Numbered from the stretch's first letter, positions 36,516 through 47,268 are shown. The stretch: DNA of 64,000 nt from UBA11403 sp963784615 (GCA_963784615.1 CAWASG010000003.1:102326-166325), one strand, 5' to 3'. Notes: a model not told the origin generated them from the letters alone. Made by a program: numbers and translations.

Positions 36516-37055
36516 ATGGCATATATTTTCGCAGATATTTTATCATTAGTACAGTACATTCATATCCAAAAGCATGAACCTGAAAAATTGGACTTAAAAA
36601 ATTGTCTATGTTGCGGTAAATCACACCCTTGGCGACATGGTGGGTATTCTCGTGAAGCGGATCGCATTAACCCTTCAAGCACCTCACTAAATCCAGTGTT
36701 TATTCAGCGATACTATTGCCCCTGTTGCCACAAAACATGTTCAGTCCTGCCGGAATGCATTCCACCGCGTAGATGGTATTTGTGGGAGATGCAACAGGTC
36801 ATTTTTTTATTGTACCTTTCTGGCATGAGTGCTTACGCTATATCAAAAACGATGCAGCCCTCACGCCAGACCATCAAGCGTTGGCTGCTGCGTTTTACGA
36901 AGCAGTTTCGTTTTCATAAAGATGCCTTATGTACCTATTTTTGCGCACTGGGCAGATCCATAAATATGAAAGACTTTTGGAAAATGACTCTTCAGAGAAT
37001 GAGCCTGAGTGCAGCGATGCGCCTTTGCCATGTTACCGGAGTTGTTATCCCATGA
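36516..37055 (+). CDS. transposon-encoded zinc-ribbon/HTH protein (copy B)
   Basis: 179 residues, close to the copy A protein at 33381 with scattered changes (for example CHKTCSVLP in place of CDKTCSVLP). The zinc-ribbon cysteines and the HTH (MSAYAISKTMQPSRQTIKRW) are kept, so it is under the same constraint. Confidence 0.65.
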   Translation: MAYIFADILSLVQYIHIQKHEPEKLDLKNCLCCGKSHPWRHGGYSREADRINPSSTSLNPVFIQRYYCPCCHKTCSVLPECIPPRRWYLWEMQQVIFLLYLSGMSAYAISKTMQPSRQTIKRWLLRFTKQFRFHKDALCTYFCALGRSINMKDFWKMTLQRMSLSAAMRLCHVTGVVIP

Positions 37056-37181
37056 ACGCTTAATCAGTATAAGCATGAGTTGTGCCATGCTTGTACAAAA
37101 TAAGCACCCCACACAGTTTGGTCGTTTCGGTGTCATGATTTTACTGATTAACTTCACTCCCCATTAATAGCGGAGAGAAAA

Positions 37182-38534
37182 ATGAGTAAACCTTTACACC
37201 CGATGGCTTTGTTTCGCCTGATGGTTCTTGGTCCATTAGCGAGCCGTGCTGAATTAAAGCGCGGTGAGGTTAAAAGTATTATCCGAAGTTTGGCTGCCGA
37301 TCGTTACACTATTCCTGAGTCAAGACGAACGCATATCAGTGAAGAAACGATTGCGCGCTGGTACTACGATTGGAAGCGAGGAGGTATCGAAGCACTGAAT
37401 CCCAAGCCGCGCGTAGACAAAGGAAGCACACAACTTTCAGAAGCCGTACAAAGCAGAATTGTGACACTTAAAAAGGATAAGCCTTCACGCTCAATTAACA
37501 CTATCATTGGCATGATTGAGCGCGAAGGATTAGTTGCTAAAGACACATTGGCTCGAGCTTCCGTTCATCGTTTTTTACAACAACAGCACCTGTCAAAACG
37601 CATTATACCCAACCAAGACACTATTGAGCGCCGATCATTCGTGGCTGCCCATGCAGGAGATATCTGGCAAGGAGATGTACTCCATGGCCCACGGATTCAA
37701 ACGCCATCTGGGATGCGAAAAACTTACTTGGTCTCGCTGATTGACGACTCGTCACGCCTTATTACACATAGTGCATTTTGTCTTGGAGAAACCGCTCTCG
37801 ATATAGAGGGCGTGCTCAAATCCGCTGTATTGAAACGAGGCGTACCGTATAAATTGATTATTGATAATGGTCCTGCATACCGCTCAGAGTCATTACAAAC
37901 TATTTGTGCCCACTTAGAGATACGGCTTGTCTACTGTCGCGCCAGAGAACCCGAGGGCAAAGGTAAGCTCGAGCGCTTTCATCGCACGTTTCGAGAACAA
38001 TTTATCGATGAGCTTGATGTCGATAAAATTCGTGATTTGGGTGATCTCAATGCTCGCCTTTGGGCCTGGATTGAGCATGTTTATCATATTCGTCTGCATG
38101 GTGGATTAGATAAGAAAACACCGCTTGATAGTTGGAGAGACGATCTGCTTCACGTGCGCCCTCTAACGCCTTATTTCGCCAATAAAATCGATGATATTTT
38201 CTACCATCGTACTGAGCGAGTTGTTCGCAAAGATGGCACGATCAGTTGGGATGGCAAGATGTTTGAGGTGCATCACAACCTTGTCGGTGAGAAAGTGACG
38301 TTGGTATTTAATCCGCACACAAATATTGCGGTTCGGGTTGAAACAGCCTTCGGTGACAATTTGGGGGCCGCTGTTTTATTAGATTTAGACGCCAATCTTA
38401 ATCGTAAGCGCCAACGACCACATGCAGCACCTTCGCCTGAAGGGATCCAGCGTGAGCACAATGTTGAATTGGTTTTTGAAGACTACGTCGAGTCCATTGG
38501 CACCTTTGCACAAACAACTGGAGAGGATAATTAA
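37182..38534 (+). CDS. DDE transposase of TniA/TnsB/Mu type (copy B)
   Basis: 450 residues with all three catalytic acids intact. It differs from copy A only at a few positions (for example ELDVDKIRD against ELDIDKIRD). Most nucleotide differences are silent, which shows purifying selection since the two lineages separated. Confidence 0.88.
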   Translation: MSKPLHPMALFRLMVLGPLASRAELKRGEVKSIIRSLAADRYTIPESRRTHISEETIARWYYDWKRGGIEALNPKPRVDKGSTQLSEAVQSRIVTLKKDKPSRSINTIIGMIEREGLVAKDTLARASVHRFLQQQHLSKRIIPNQDTIERRSFVAAHAGDIWQGDVLHGPRIQTPSGMRKTYLVSLIDDSSRLITHSAFCLGETALDIEGVLKSAVLKRGVPYKLIIDNGPAYRSESLQTICAHLEIRLVYCRAREPEGKGKLERFHRTFREQFIDELDVDKIRDLGDLNARLWAWIEHVYHIRLHGGLDKKTPLDSWRDDLLHVRPLTPYFANKIDDIFYHRTERVVRKDGTISWDGKMFEVHHNLVGEKVTLVFNPHTNIAVRVETAFGDNLGAAVLLDLDANLNRKRQRPHAAPSPEGIQREHNVELVFEDYVESIGTFAQTTGEDN

Positions 38535-39335
38535 ATGTACCAATCATTTTTTGGTTTAACCCAAGCGCCCTTAGGAAAAAAAAGCATCCAGTTATGGGAT
38601 AACGCTCAACTTGCCGGCCTTGCTCAACAGTTTAATTGGCTTCTTCAATCACCTGGCGTTGGATTACTCACAGCAGAGCCTGGACTTGGGAAAACGGCCG
38701 CACTTCGACAACTAACCAGCACTTTAAACCCACATCAATACAGCGTTTTCTACATAGCCGAGACAGATTTTGGTCGACTCGATTTTTATCGTCAAATGGC
38801 GCTGACACTTGGACTGACTTCTTCCTATCGCCGTGCTCAGTTGTGGCGCGATATTAAGGACTACATCATTCACTTGGCGACTCAAAAAAACATCATGCCA
38901 GTATTCATTATTGATGAAGCACAAAATCTTCCATCTGAATTCTTTCGTGATTTTCCAGCTTTCCTCAATTTTGTCTTTGATTCCAAAGACTACATGACCG
39001 TTTGGTTGGTAGGCCACCCTGAGCTCGCTCGCGAGATAGGAAAACCCGCCAATGCTGCATTAGAATCGCGGATTCAAGCACGTTGTGAATTGAAGCCAAT
39101 TCTTGAGCGCGATGCATTTAAGCAGCTTATTGAACATGGTTTTTCTCAGGCTGGATGTACGCATCAGTTGTTGTCCGACTCAGCGCTTGAGTTGCTTCGA
39201 ATGTCCTCAAAAGGTAATCCAAGACAAGCACATAAACTCATTGTTACATCACTGCGATTGGCTACCGATAAAAACATCAATCATCTACCAGATGACATCA
39301 TCAGAGAGGCCATCGCTCTGTTGAAACAAATTTAA
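38535..39335 (+). CDS. ExeA/TniB/TnsC-like transposition ATPase (copy B)
   Basis: 266 residues, Walker A and B intact, with B-type differences (ALTLGLTSSYRR against ALILGLASSYRR). A terminator-like hairpin with GAGCCCCGAGG/CCTTGGGGTTTTTT follows. Confidence 0.85.
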   Translation: MYQSFFGLTQAPLGKKSIQLWDNAQLAGLAQQFNWLLQSPGVGLLTAEPGLGKTAALRQLTSTLNPHQYSVFYIAETDFGRLDFYRQMALTLGLTSSYRRAQLWRDIKDYIIHLATQKNIMPVFIIDEAQNLPSEFFRDFPAFLNFVFDSKDYMTVWLVGHPELAREIGKPANAALESRIQARCELKPILERDAFKQLIEHGFSQAGCTHQLLSDSALELLRMSSKGNPRQAHKLIVTSLRLATDKNINHLPDDIIREAIALLKQI

Positions 39336-39433
39336 AAGTGAGAGAGCCCCGAGGTGCTTGCCTTGGGGTTTTTTGTCTCAGGTTAATTAAATCGGGACAA
39401 GGTATGTAAATTAGAGTGAGACGTTACAGCGCA

Positions 39434-39594
39434 TACGAACAGAAGCTTCACCTGAAAATTTTGCTATCATGCGACATATTGCGTTGAACCTAATTAAAAA
39501 TGGCACATCAAGAAAAGCTAGCATGAAGCGTAAACGGTTTATGGCGGCATTAGAGGACGATTTCAGAGAAACCATTATTAGGCAAGTAATTTAA
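39434..39594 (+). pseudogene. ISAs1 transposase, 3' fragment
   Basis: Encodes IRTEASPENFAIMRHIALNL then MKRKRFMAALEDDFRE and the natural stop at 39594, which completes the reading frame from 33208 and 36343. The ISAs1 right end follows 15 bases later. Confidence 0.85.
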
Positions 39595-39611
39595 GATGCG
39601 TTTGCCCTGGT

Positions 39612-39935
39612 TCTGAAACAGTAATTTCTCCAAATGTAATTAGTAGTGGAGAGTCTGAGTTGATTTCTCTTGGCATTGAATGTCTTGTATTTGAAAAGGA
39701 GTCTGCCTCTGCAAAAGAGAATATACTTTTTTTAGATGAGCCAGACGTGCATCTGCATCCTGATCTCCAAGTCAGACTGTGTCATTTCATCCGTGATTTA
39801 TCGTTCCCATTAAATATTACCCAACCGACTCCTGACTTACATCTTTGCTTAAAAGTCGCAATACAAAATAGCCACATTCTTGTAATAATATGTCTCTTTA
39901 AATTTTCTCAAGGAGACCTCTATGAACTTCATTAA
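39612..39935 (+). pseudogene. fragment of an ABC-type ATPase (OLD/AAA_21-like)
   Basis: The open frame contains VISSGESELISLGIECLVF (ABC signature-like SSGES) and then NILFLDEPDVHLHPDLQVRL, a Walker B and D-loop with the typical LDEPDVHLHP of overcoming-lysogeny/RecF-like ATPases. The Walker A part is missing because ISAs1 truncates the gene on the left. Past HFIRDLSFPLN the frame is probably not coding. It is likely a relic of a defence ATPase. Confidence 0.6.
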
Positions 39936-40302
39936 AGCAAGAAAATATCTCGATAAAAAATCGAAAAAGGGGTTTAGGGGTTATCCTCTTGCAACTATCT
40001 CCTTCTATGGACCCACAAATAAATTAGCTACTAAAGTTGCAGTGGGAATTGTTCAACATGAACATGCAGATCCAGTAATGGCTAGATGGCGTTATACTAT
40101 AGCTGACATTAGAAATAACCATCAAATAATGCAGGAAATCATGCAGTTCATTAAGGAAAATGAAGTCTTGAGTGTAGTAATGATGGATAAAATTATTGGA
40201 TGTTCACATGAAGAAGGTGTTGACTACCCAGATGGTGAAGTCTGTGAAGAGTGTACCTATTGGTTAAATAGAGACAGATTTACTGGTGAAGTTATTCACT
40301 GA
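39922..40302 (+). CDS. small conserved hypothetical protein
   Basis: 126 residues, start supported by AAGGAG 9 bases upstream. N-terminal KARKYLDKKSKKGFRGYPLA is basic, and the C-terminus has CEECTYWLNRDRF with a possible metal pair plus an earlier CSHEEG. I have a general impression of similar short proteins in proteobacteria, with no known function. No membrane segment. It lies just upstream of the dioxygenase in the same direction. Confidence 0.55.
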   Translation: MNFIKARKYLDKKSKKGFRGYPLATISFYGPTNKLATKVAVGIVQHEHADPVMARWRYTIADIRNNHQIMQEIMQFIKENEVLSVVMMDKIIGCSHEEGVDYPDGEVCEECTYWLNRDRFTGEVIH

Positions 40303-40357
40303 AATATGACGCTTATTTAAATGATGATATAATTTTGTTTTTTTGTAAGAGTCTGCC

Positions 40358-42580
40358 ATGCTGTCTCAAGTTATAAACGCGCTGAAACAAAATGGTGCAG
40401 AAGAAGCCTATTCTTCGAATTTCGCTATTGAATATGAATTAAGTCTAAAATCATTATGCATTGAAATTGATGGTCTAGGGGCACTCAATTTGCCGGTTAC
40501 AAAAAATGATGTTCATCAATTATTGAAGATTTCCTCAGCGGCAAAATATGGTTTACGTGAACAAACATTGTTAGATTCCACCGTACGTGACACACAAGAA
40601 ATATCTGCATGTCAATTACAAATTCAATATGATGATGCTTTTTTAGATATGTTAAATGACATGCGATCAGCGTTAGGATTATCCGAAAATACGAAACTGA
40701 CGGCTCATTTACATAATATGTTAATTTATGGGCCTGAGCAATTTTTCAAACCCCATCAGGATTCTGAAAAACTGGAGGGTATGGTCGCGACGCTAGTGGT
40801 TGTATTGCCCTCGTCGCATATAGGCGGCGACTTGCTGGTTGAGCACAATAAAATGCACCATCGATTTGTCTCGGAGCAACTGGATTCTCGTGAGTTAAAA
40901 TGCTTCGCTTTTTACGCTGATTGCCATCATGAGGTGGAAAAAATACGACAAGGCTATCGCGTTGCTTTAACTTATAATTTAGTTTTGGAATCCGCGCAGA
41001 ATGATTTACCAGAATATATATCCAAAAACGCGAATATTCCTTTAGAAGAAGCACTTCATGAGTATTTTCATTTACATGAACACATCTATGAAAACTCAAC
41101 TAATTTAGTTTATTTTTTAGATCATGAGTATACAGAGCATAGTTTGCGATGGAACATGCTGAAAGGGGATGACGCTTATAATGTGTTGGCTTTTAGAAGT
41201 GCCGCGCAAAAATTAGATTTAGTCCCACATTTAGCGCTTGTTGAATTACATGAAACCTGGACGGCAGATGGCGATGAGGAGGATCCAGAGCCAAATGAAT
41301 ATATTGATGGTAATATTCAATTGACCTATTGGATAGATGAAAATAACCAACCACTGCCTTATCGAAATTATACGATATCCGATGAAGAAATTTGCTGGAC
41401 CACTGATACAGAGGATTTTGAGCCCGCTGAGACAGATTTCGAAGGTTACATGGGTAATTATGGCAATACGGTTGATTATTGGTATCGACGTGCGGCGGTG
41501 GTTTTGTGGAGGAAAGATGCACAAGTCAATATGGATTTTCAATTAAATTATGATGTTGCGCTCAATCATTTATTGCAATTAACTCAAAACGAAGGGCGGG
41601 AAAAAGAAGCTTTGGAAATCATCAGGCGAGCTGGAGTTCATTTGCGCAGATCTCGCTACGATGTACCTTCAGATGATTGCAAATTGTTGGCTCGGCTTGC
41701 GAGTTATATCCAGAATGAGGCTGTTGCTCAATCTATGCTGGGACATTTCAATTTATCCGTTGTTGATGCAAATATCATTGGTGAATTAGTTAATCTTCAA
41801 TCTGCATATGGTGTATCATGGTGTTTGGCGTTACTAACGTGCTGGTCGAACCCTGAGTTCGGACATCGTATGGATGTTTCGTTGTTTATTAAAAACATGA
41901 ACAACGTTGCACAATCAATGTTTGAGCACGGCCTAGATTTTAAAATACTCGAGTTTTTATTAGCATATCAACTGAAAGTAATGATTGAGAAGGACAATCG
42001 CTTGAAACAATCGCGTAGGTCTGTTGAACGTAAAAATTCCCTTGCCGATAGGGTTGAGAATGTTAAATGTTTTCTTTTTTCATGTTCATTGCTTAAAGAA
42101 GATTCACTTTCTAATCAGATGATAGATCATTTGATTTCCTCGCCTTCATTATATACTGAGTTAGCGCTGGCGGAGCTCCTTCTCGGAAGACAAAATGATT
42201 TGATTGGAGGGGACCATCTTATCAATGATGTGCTACGATGCCATGTTGTAAAAACTGTTTATCAAGCCTTGAGCCTAGGCGAACCGTCCATGGAAAATTG
42301 GTCAATCGATGAGGTTCTTGTTTGTCAATGTGAGCACTGTAAAGTAGCGCAAAATTTTTTGAGCTCAAAAACTGAAAAAACCAAAATATGGCCGATTGTT
42401 CAGGATGTTCGAAATCATATTATGAATGAGATCAATGGATGTGATTTACCGGTTAATCTTTCGGTGGAGAAGAAGGGATCACCCCATAAATTAGTTATGA
42501 TTAAAAGTGCGGAGGTATATCAACAGGCTAAAGAACGGTACATTCGGCTTTTGGCATATTCTCGAGAATTATCTTTATGA
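40358..42580 (+). CDS. 2OG-Fe(II) oxygenase domain protein with long helical C-terminus
   Basis: In this 740-residue protein, residues ~110-205 form a prolyl-4-hydroxylase-like dioxygenase core. FKPHQDSEK gives the H-x-D iron ligands near 132-134, HIGGDLLVEH is a typical core strand, and CHHEVEKIRQGYRVALTYNL supplies the distal His and the 2-oxoglutarate-binding Arg. The remaining ~500 residues are acidic and helical, with CQCEHCKVAQNF near the end suggesting a metal knuckle. The substrate is unknown. It probably heads a small operon with the ATGA-overlapping gene at 42578. Confidence 0.7.
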   Translation: MLSQVINALKQNGAEEAYSSNFAIEYELSLKSLCIEIDGLGALNLPVTKNDVHQLLKISSAAKYGLREQTLLDSTVRDTQEISACQLQIQYDDAFLDMLNDMRSALGLSENTKLTAHLHNMLIYGPEQFFKPHQDSEKLEGMVATLVVVLPSSHIGGDLLVEHNKMHHRFVSEQLDSRELKCFAFYADCHHEVEKIRQGYRVALTYNLVLESAQNDLPEYISKNANIPLEEALHEYFHLHEHIYENSTNLVYFLDHEYTEHSLRWNMLKGDDAYNVLAFRSAAQKLDLVPHLALVELHETWTADGDEEDPEPNEYIDGNIQLTYWIDENNQPLPYRNYTISDEEICWTTDTEDFEPAETDFEGYMGNYGNTVDYWYRRAAVVLWRKDAQVNMDFQLNYDVALNHLLQLTQNEGREKEALEIIRRAGVHLRRSRYDVPSDDCKLLARLASYIQNEAVAQSMLGHFNLSVVDANIIGELVNLQSAYGVSWCLALLTCWSNPEFGHRMDVSLFIKNMNNVAQSMFEHGLDFKILEFLLAYQLKVMIEKDNRLKQSRRSVERKNSLADRVENVKCFLFSCSLLKEDSLSNQMIDHLISSPSLYTELALAELLLGRQNDLIGGDHLINDVLRCHVVKTVYQALSLGEPSMENWSIDEVLVCQCEHCKVAQNFLSSKTEKTKIWPIVQDVRNHIMNEINGCDLPVNLSVEKKGSPHKLVMIKSAEVYQQAKERYIRLLAYSRELSL

Positions 42581-43018
42581 CCACTAATGATATATTGAAA
42601 GAAAAGCACGGAGCGCCCATTAAAAAAGAAGAATAATAAAAAAAAATTTTCTCAGCACGTTGTCACAGTGGCTGGCGGTGTTGTGTCGATGAAAGGTTCT
42701 GTGAGTGTGATTGACTTGATGGTTGGAATCGGTTGGCTTGCACAAGATAAGCTGACTGATTGGAAGCAAGGTAAAGTAACTTATTTGGAGCAAGTTATTA
42801 TTGCGAATCTTGGCAAAATATCCAAGGTCATGAAGGAGTTTAAGGCCTGGGCGATTCACTCAAAATTAGAACCCAGGTTTACGGTATATAAACATAAAAA
42901 TTGTAGGCTGCGTTTTAGTAAAACTGGAGAACCTAATATTGAAAAGGTATATAGTACGCATTATGTGTTAATCAAACCTGAGAAAAAAGAGATTGATCCA
43001 GGGGCAGATATTTTATAA
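42578..43018 (+). pseudogene. hypothetical protein, frameshift in a poly-A tract
   Basis: ATG 42578 overlaps the oxygenase stop (ATGA) and opens MTTNDILKEKHGAPIKKEE before a stop near 42637. The coding sense resumes one frame over (NNKKKFSQHVVTVAGG) and runs to 43018 with GSVSVIDLMVGIGWL and a Lys-rich C-terminus. One extra A in the run at about 42621-42626 would give one continuous protein of ~146 residues. It is either a pseudogene, a sequencing error, or expressed by slippage. Family unknown. Confidence 0.5.
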
Positions 43019-43077
43019 TTCAATAGACTCTCGCATTGATGGTAATCGGTGGATAGTGAGTTTAATATTTATACTTA

Positions 43078-45339
43078 TCATTTTATTGCTCGAGATAGTG
43101 CTCGTATCACTGTATTGAGAATATCATCTAGCCTCTGTCCAACATCTTCGGCTAAAAACCGTAGTACAAGATACCCATGCTCTTGCAACAACACATCTTT
43201 TCGACGATCGCGCCGGTAAGCGTCTGGATCTGCAAAATGATGTGCCCCATCGATTTCAATCGCAATGTGAGCGTCTGGACAAACGAAGTCAACTTCCATT
43301 TGACTAAGACCGTCAAACGGAATGGCTAGTTGCATATTCAGATGAAATTTCCCGGCTGTCTCAGGCATTGATTCGAGACGATGATAGAGGAAGGCTTCAG
43401 TTTCACTTCGTGCGCGGCGTATGCCGGTATGTTGTAAGGGCGATGTTGAAACGGCTTCGACAAATAGACGTGCTAATTTTTCATCAATGCCATCGCGTAT
43501 AAGACGCTGGACGGAGGCGTGATAATCCATTTTCCATTCTGAATCTGATGGTAGTTGGATCTCGTAAGGCCAACCAGCTGTTGCGCTGGCTGGTCTCAAA
43601 ATCGTATAGCCAACTGATTCATAAGCTCGGCATCGTTTGTTGAACATCCGTTCCAAGAGAGGAACATTGAGATCCACATAATCATAAACATGAACTTCTT
43701 TTTTAAGATCGTGGAGACGGTGTAGGCGTCCAACGTATTGTGCGATTGTTCCTCGCCAAGAAATAGGTAACGTCAGAAACAATGTATCTAAGCGTGCGTC
43801 ATCAAATCCTTCGCCAATAAATCGGCCCGTTGCCAGTACCACACGAGTTTCGTTTTCAGGAATAGCATGGAGTCGTGCCATTGTTTCAGTCATTGTTTTG
43901 TTACTCATTCCACCGCGTAAAATAATTAAATGTGGAACGTGGGGTGCAAGTAGGGTTGATAGATTATCCAAGTGCTCATTTCGTTCAGTTAAAACGAGAG
44001 GTTTTCTGCCCTTCTGAATCGCTTGAATTACATCGGAACATATCAATTGATTACGTCCGGCATGAGCCGTGAGTTCTTTATTCAAATCCTGAAAATGAGT
44101 GCGCATATCTTGGTGAGGGGAAATGAGGGGCAAAAATGAGGTTGGGCGAACAAACATCGTATGTTTAAACGGACGCGTAGCAGCTTGTGCTTTTGCATTG
44201 ACGCAATATCGAATCGGGCCACACAGCATTGTAATAATGGGATGACGGCCATCTTTTCGGATAACCGTGGCAGATAAACCAGTGATAAATTTTGCTTTGG
44301 CATGACGAGCGACGTCTTCAAAACTAACGGCAGGTAAATGATGACATTCGTCGATTATGACATGGCCGTATTCCTCAATACGGGGATCCACAACCCCCTT
44401 TTTTATCAGACTTTGCATCATCGCAACATCGATTAATCCGGTAGATTTTTTGCGTCCACCGCCAATCCCGCCAATTGATCCTTTTGGTAGATCCAAAAAC
44501 GTAGACAATCGCTCGATCCATTGTGTTTGAAGTTGCTTGCGATTCACTATAATTAAAGTATTCACCTGCCGCTTAGCAATTAACCACGCGGCGATCACGG
44601 TTTTTCCAAATGCGGTAGTTGCGGATAATGTTCCCATGTCAAAACTGAGCATGATTTCTGCCGCGCGGATCTGTTCAGGTCGTAACTCTCCTAAAAAATT
44701 AACGGCTAGTATTACGCCATTTTGTAGTTCATCTTGAGTTTTTATTTTAATTTTCAAACTGGAAAAGAGCTGACGAACTTCCTCGAGGCACCCACGCGGT
44801 AAGCCAATGTGATTTGGATAATCACGAGCACATGCAATAATTCGCGGTTTATCATAGGTTGGAAGTCGCATGGCTTGGGCTTTATAAAATTCTGGATTTT
44901 GAAACGCAGCAAGACGGATCAGACGGTTTTTGAGGGCAGGGGGGAGGGTATTTTTAGCGATAAAAAGCTCATTGGCAATGATCATTTCAATCTTTTTAGG
45001 TAAATCTTCAATAGGCTGGTGGACTTCTTTACGATGCCACGGCGTGAGGTTTTCCTCGGTTGATACGTCCATGCGTACATCTAATATACGTCCGCGGCGT
45101 TCAGCATCATTTACAATGACATCGATTTCCGACCGGTTGATTTTTTGAAGTTCAGACAAAAAGGCCCACTGATCATCATAGGGTATAAAATTATCATCAA
45201 TAAAAACGCTATTGTTAGAAACGCGAGCTCTTTTTTGTAGAGGTAATGCAATAAGATTACCAAGTCCTCCTTTGGGGAGGGTGTCTTGATTTGGAATAAT
45301 TCGATCGTAGGAGTCCAGACCGATATCTGGATTTTCTTC
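43078..45339 (-). pseudogene. TOTE-type conflict protein, SF2 helicase and DUF559-like nuclease part
   Basis: The C-terminal ~750 residues of a primase-helicase of the TOTE conflict-system type. It begins with the last primase motif (YDRIIPNQDTLPKGGLGNL). The SF2 helicase follows: ATTAFGKTVIAAWLI (motif I, near residue 259 of the open frame), HVIIDECHHLPA (DECH), TGLSATVIRKDG and IAQYVGRLHR (motif VI). It ends in a Vsr/DUF559-like nuclease (EVDFVCPDAHIAIEIDGAHH). The open frame continues into the IS66 end as far as 45387, which supplies a false start. The N-terminal part is at 48000-48541. Confidence 0.85.
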
Positions 45340-45606
45340 GTGACCTTTCGGTAGGGCTGCGATAGAAAATATTTTTAATTTTTTCATTTAGGGGTTGACA
45401 GGGTTTTAGGTCGTTTTTTCAAAATTCCCATGCATTTTTGCCCCATTTATAATCTTCCTATTTGACTTGATCCTGGATGTGCACAAGACGTTACAAACAC
45501 CACATTTGATCCCGGCCGTAGCTTAAAAATAATAATCCCTTAAACGCCTTCTTAGAAAGGAAAAATTGGCTTTTAAAACCTGCGGTATAATGATGCCACG
45601 TACAAT

Positions 45607-47268
45607 GTGGTGATTATGTTTATGGCTAAAAAGACCCGGGCGAAAATGCCCAAAGTTCAAAAGATCAGTCAAGAGCAAATGGATAATTTCTTATCGGCGA
45701 TAATGAATTCAAATATCGGTGCCGAAAATGCTGAGTTTGCCAAAATGCTGATTCATGGTAATGCCTGGATGGCTCAGCAACTGGAGCTAGGGCTATTAAG
45801 CATCGCGAAGTTACGCAAGCTATTTCAAATTCAAGGCAGTGAGAAAGCGGCAACTCGAAAACCTAAGCATGATCCATCATCGTTAAAGGGAAGCACTAAT
45901 ACTTCAGACGCTGATAAAAAAGGACACGGGCGAAATGGTGCTGATGCCTATGAGGGCGCGTCTATCATTGAGGTTGAGCATCCTGAATTAAATCCGGGCG
46001 ATACTTGTCCTGCAGAGGCTTGTGATGGGCGCTTATACGAGATGAGCGAGCCAGGGACTTTGGTTAGCGTTCGTGGTGCGCCATTAGCAAGTGCCACCCG
46101 TTATAACCTGCAGAAATTGCGCTGCGGCGTGTGTGAGATTGTTTACACAGCGCCACTGCCAGAAGGTGTCAGCGATAAAAAATATGACGCAAACTTTATC
46201 GCGATGCTCATGATTAACAAATACTTTATGTCAGTCCCTCTTTATCGCCAGGATAGATTGCAAAATTATCTGGGCATACCACTACCCGCTTCGACGCAGT
46301 GGGATTTGATGGCTGCCCATGAGCCCATGTTAAAGGTTTTATACCAAGCGTTATCTCAAGATGCCGCCAATGGTGTGGCACTTTGTTACGATGACACTTC
46401 TGTAAAAATCATGAGCGAAATCAAAGCTGCTAAAGCGGCTGCAAAAGGTGAAAAAAGCCAACACACTTGTTTTACAACAGGGATTGTGAGCCTTCATGAA
46501 GACCATCGAACGTACCTTTATATCACCGATAATCGCACGGCTGGCAAATGCATCACAGATATCATGAGTATACGTGACGCAAGTTTAGATATCCCCATCA
46601 TGATGTGCGATGCATTATCAGCTAATATTCCGCAAGGTATATCTGAGAATTTATACATCCTGTGTTATTGCCTGGTTCATGCCAGGCGACAGTTTTACGA
46701 GTTGCCCGATGGCTATGATGATGTGGCCGATAAAGTCATTGGCTTAATTGGTACCATATACGACCACGAGTCACACACCAAGGGCTATAGCAGTGAGAAG
46801 CGACTCGCCTATCATCAAGAAAAAAGCACACCCGTTATGGACGCGCTTAGATTGTATCTTGAGGAACAAAAGCCGGAGTTTGAGCCTAATTCTGTTGCGG
46901 GTAAGGCGATTGACTACATATTAAATCGTTGGACAGAATTATCACAGTTTTTGCGTCAACCTCATGCCCCGCTTGATACGAATATCGTTGAGCGCGCACT
47001 AAAATTGGTGATTCAGGTTAGAAAATCATCGATGTTTTATAAAACCTTAAACAGCGCCGCATTTGCGAGTTACGTGCAATCGGCCTTATACAGCGCGGCC
47101 CAAAACGATATCAATCCATGCGAATACATGAGCGCACTTATCGATAACGAACAAGCAGTGATACACAATCCTCACGATTGGTTGCCATGGCATTACAAGC
47201 AAACTCTCAAGCAGAGCTTGGAAGCGAGCGCCAAGAAGGATGCATTGCTGCAGGCGTCCCCTGATTGA
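45607..47268 (+). CDS. tnpC: IS66 transposase TnpC (copy 3)
   Basis: Identical protein to the other two copies; intact catalytic acids. Start ambiguity as described for copy 1. Confidence 0.9.
   Translation: MVIMFMAKKTRAKMPKVQKISQEQMDNFLSAIMNSNIGAENAEFAKMLIHGNAWMAQQLELGLLSIAKLRKLFQIQGSEKAATRKPKHDPSSLKGSTNTSDADKKGHGRNGADAYEGASIIEVEHPELNPGDTCPAEACDGRLYEMSEPGTLVSVRGAPLASATRYNLQKLRCGVCEIVYTAPLPEGVSDKKYDANFIAMLMINKYFMSVPLYRQDRLQNYLGIPLPASTQWDLMAAHEPMLKVLYQALSQDAANGVALCYDDTSVKIMSEIKAAKAAAKGEKSQHTCFTTGIVSLHEDHRTYLYITDNRTAGKCITDIMSIRDASLDIPIMMCDALSANIPQGISENLYILCYCLVHARRQFYELPDGYDDVADKVIGLIGTIYDHESHTKGYSSEKRLAYHQEKSTPVMDALRLYLEEQKPEFEPNSVAGKAIDYILNRWTELSQFLRQPHAPLDTNIVERALKLVIQVRKSSMFYKTLNSAAFASYVQSALYSAAQNDINPCEYMSALIDNEQAVIHNPHDWLPWHYKQTLKQSLEASAKKDALLQASPD

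Larger units (their letters stand above)
36344..39428 (+). mobile_element. TniA/ExeA-type transposon, copy B (3,085 bp)
   Basis: Left end TGTAATGTCTCG and right end CGTTACA are flanked by a perfect 5-bp target duplication GCGCA (36339-36343 and 39429-39433). It is inserted in the same ISAs1 transposase gene, 51 bp from copy A and in the same orientation. The proteins differ from copy A at a minority of positions, so A and B are separate lineages. The 62375 element is of the B type. Confidence 0.92.
31564..39609 (+). mobile_element. ISAs1-family element carrying three nested insertions
   Basis: The left end CAGGGCAGGATCATCTAAAA (31564) and the inverse of the right end, CAGGGCAAACGCATCTTAAA (39609), agree at most positions and fit ISAs1 ends. 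Inside are a GIY-YIG cassette in the leader and transposon copies A and B in the transposase gene. No target duplication is visible (CTAGTGC left, GTTCTGA right), and the right flank is a truncated ATPase gene, so one side has been rearranged. Confidence 0.65.

Noticed and set aside
43078..45387. Complete 769-residue helicase gene
   Set aside because: Its first ~16 codons are IS66 end sequence. The true gene begins at 48541 and is split by the IS.
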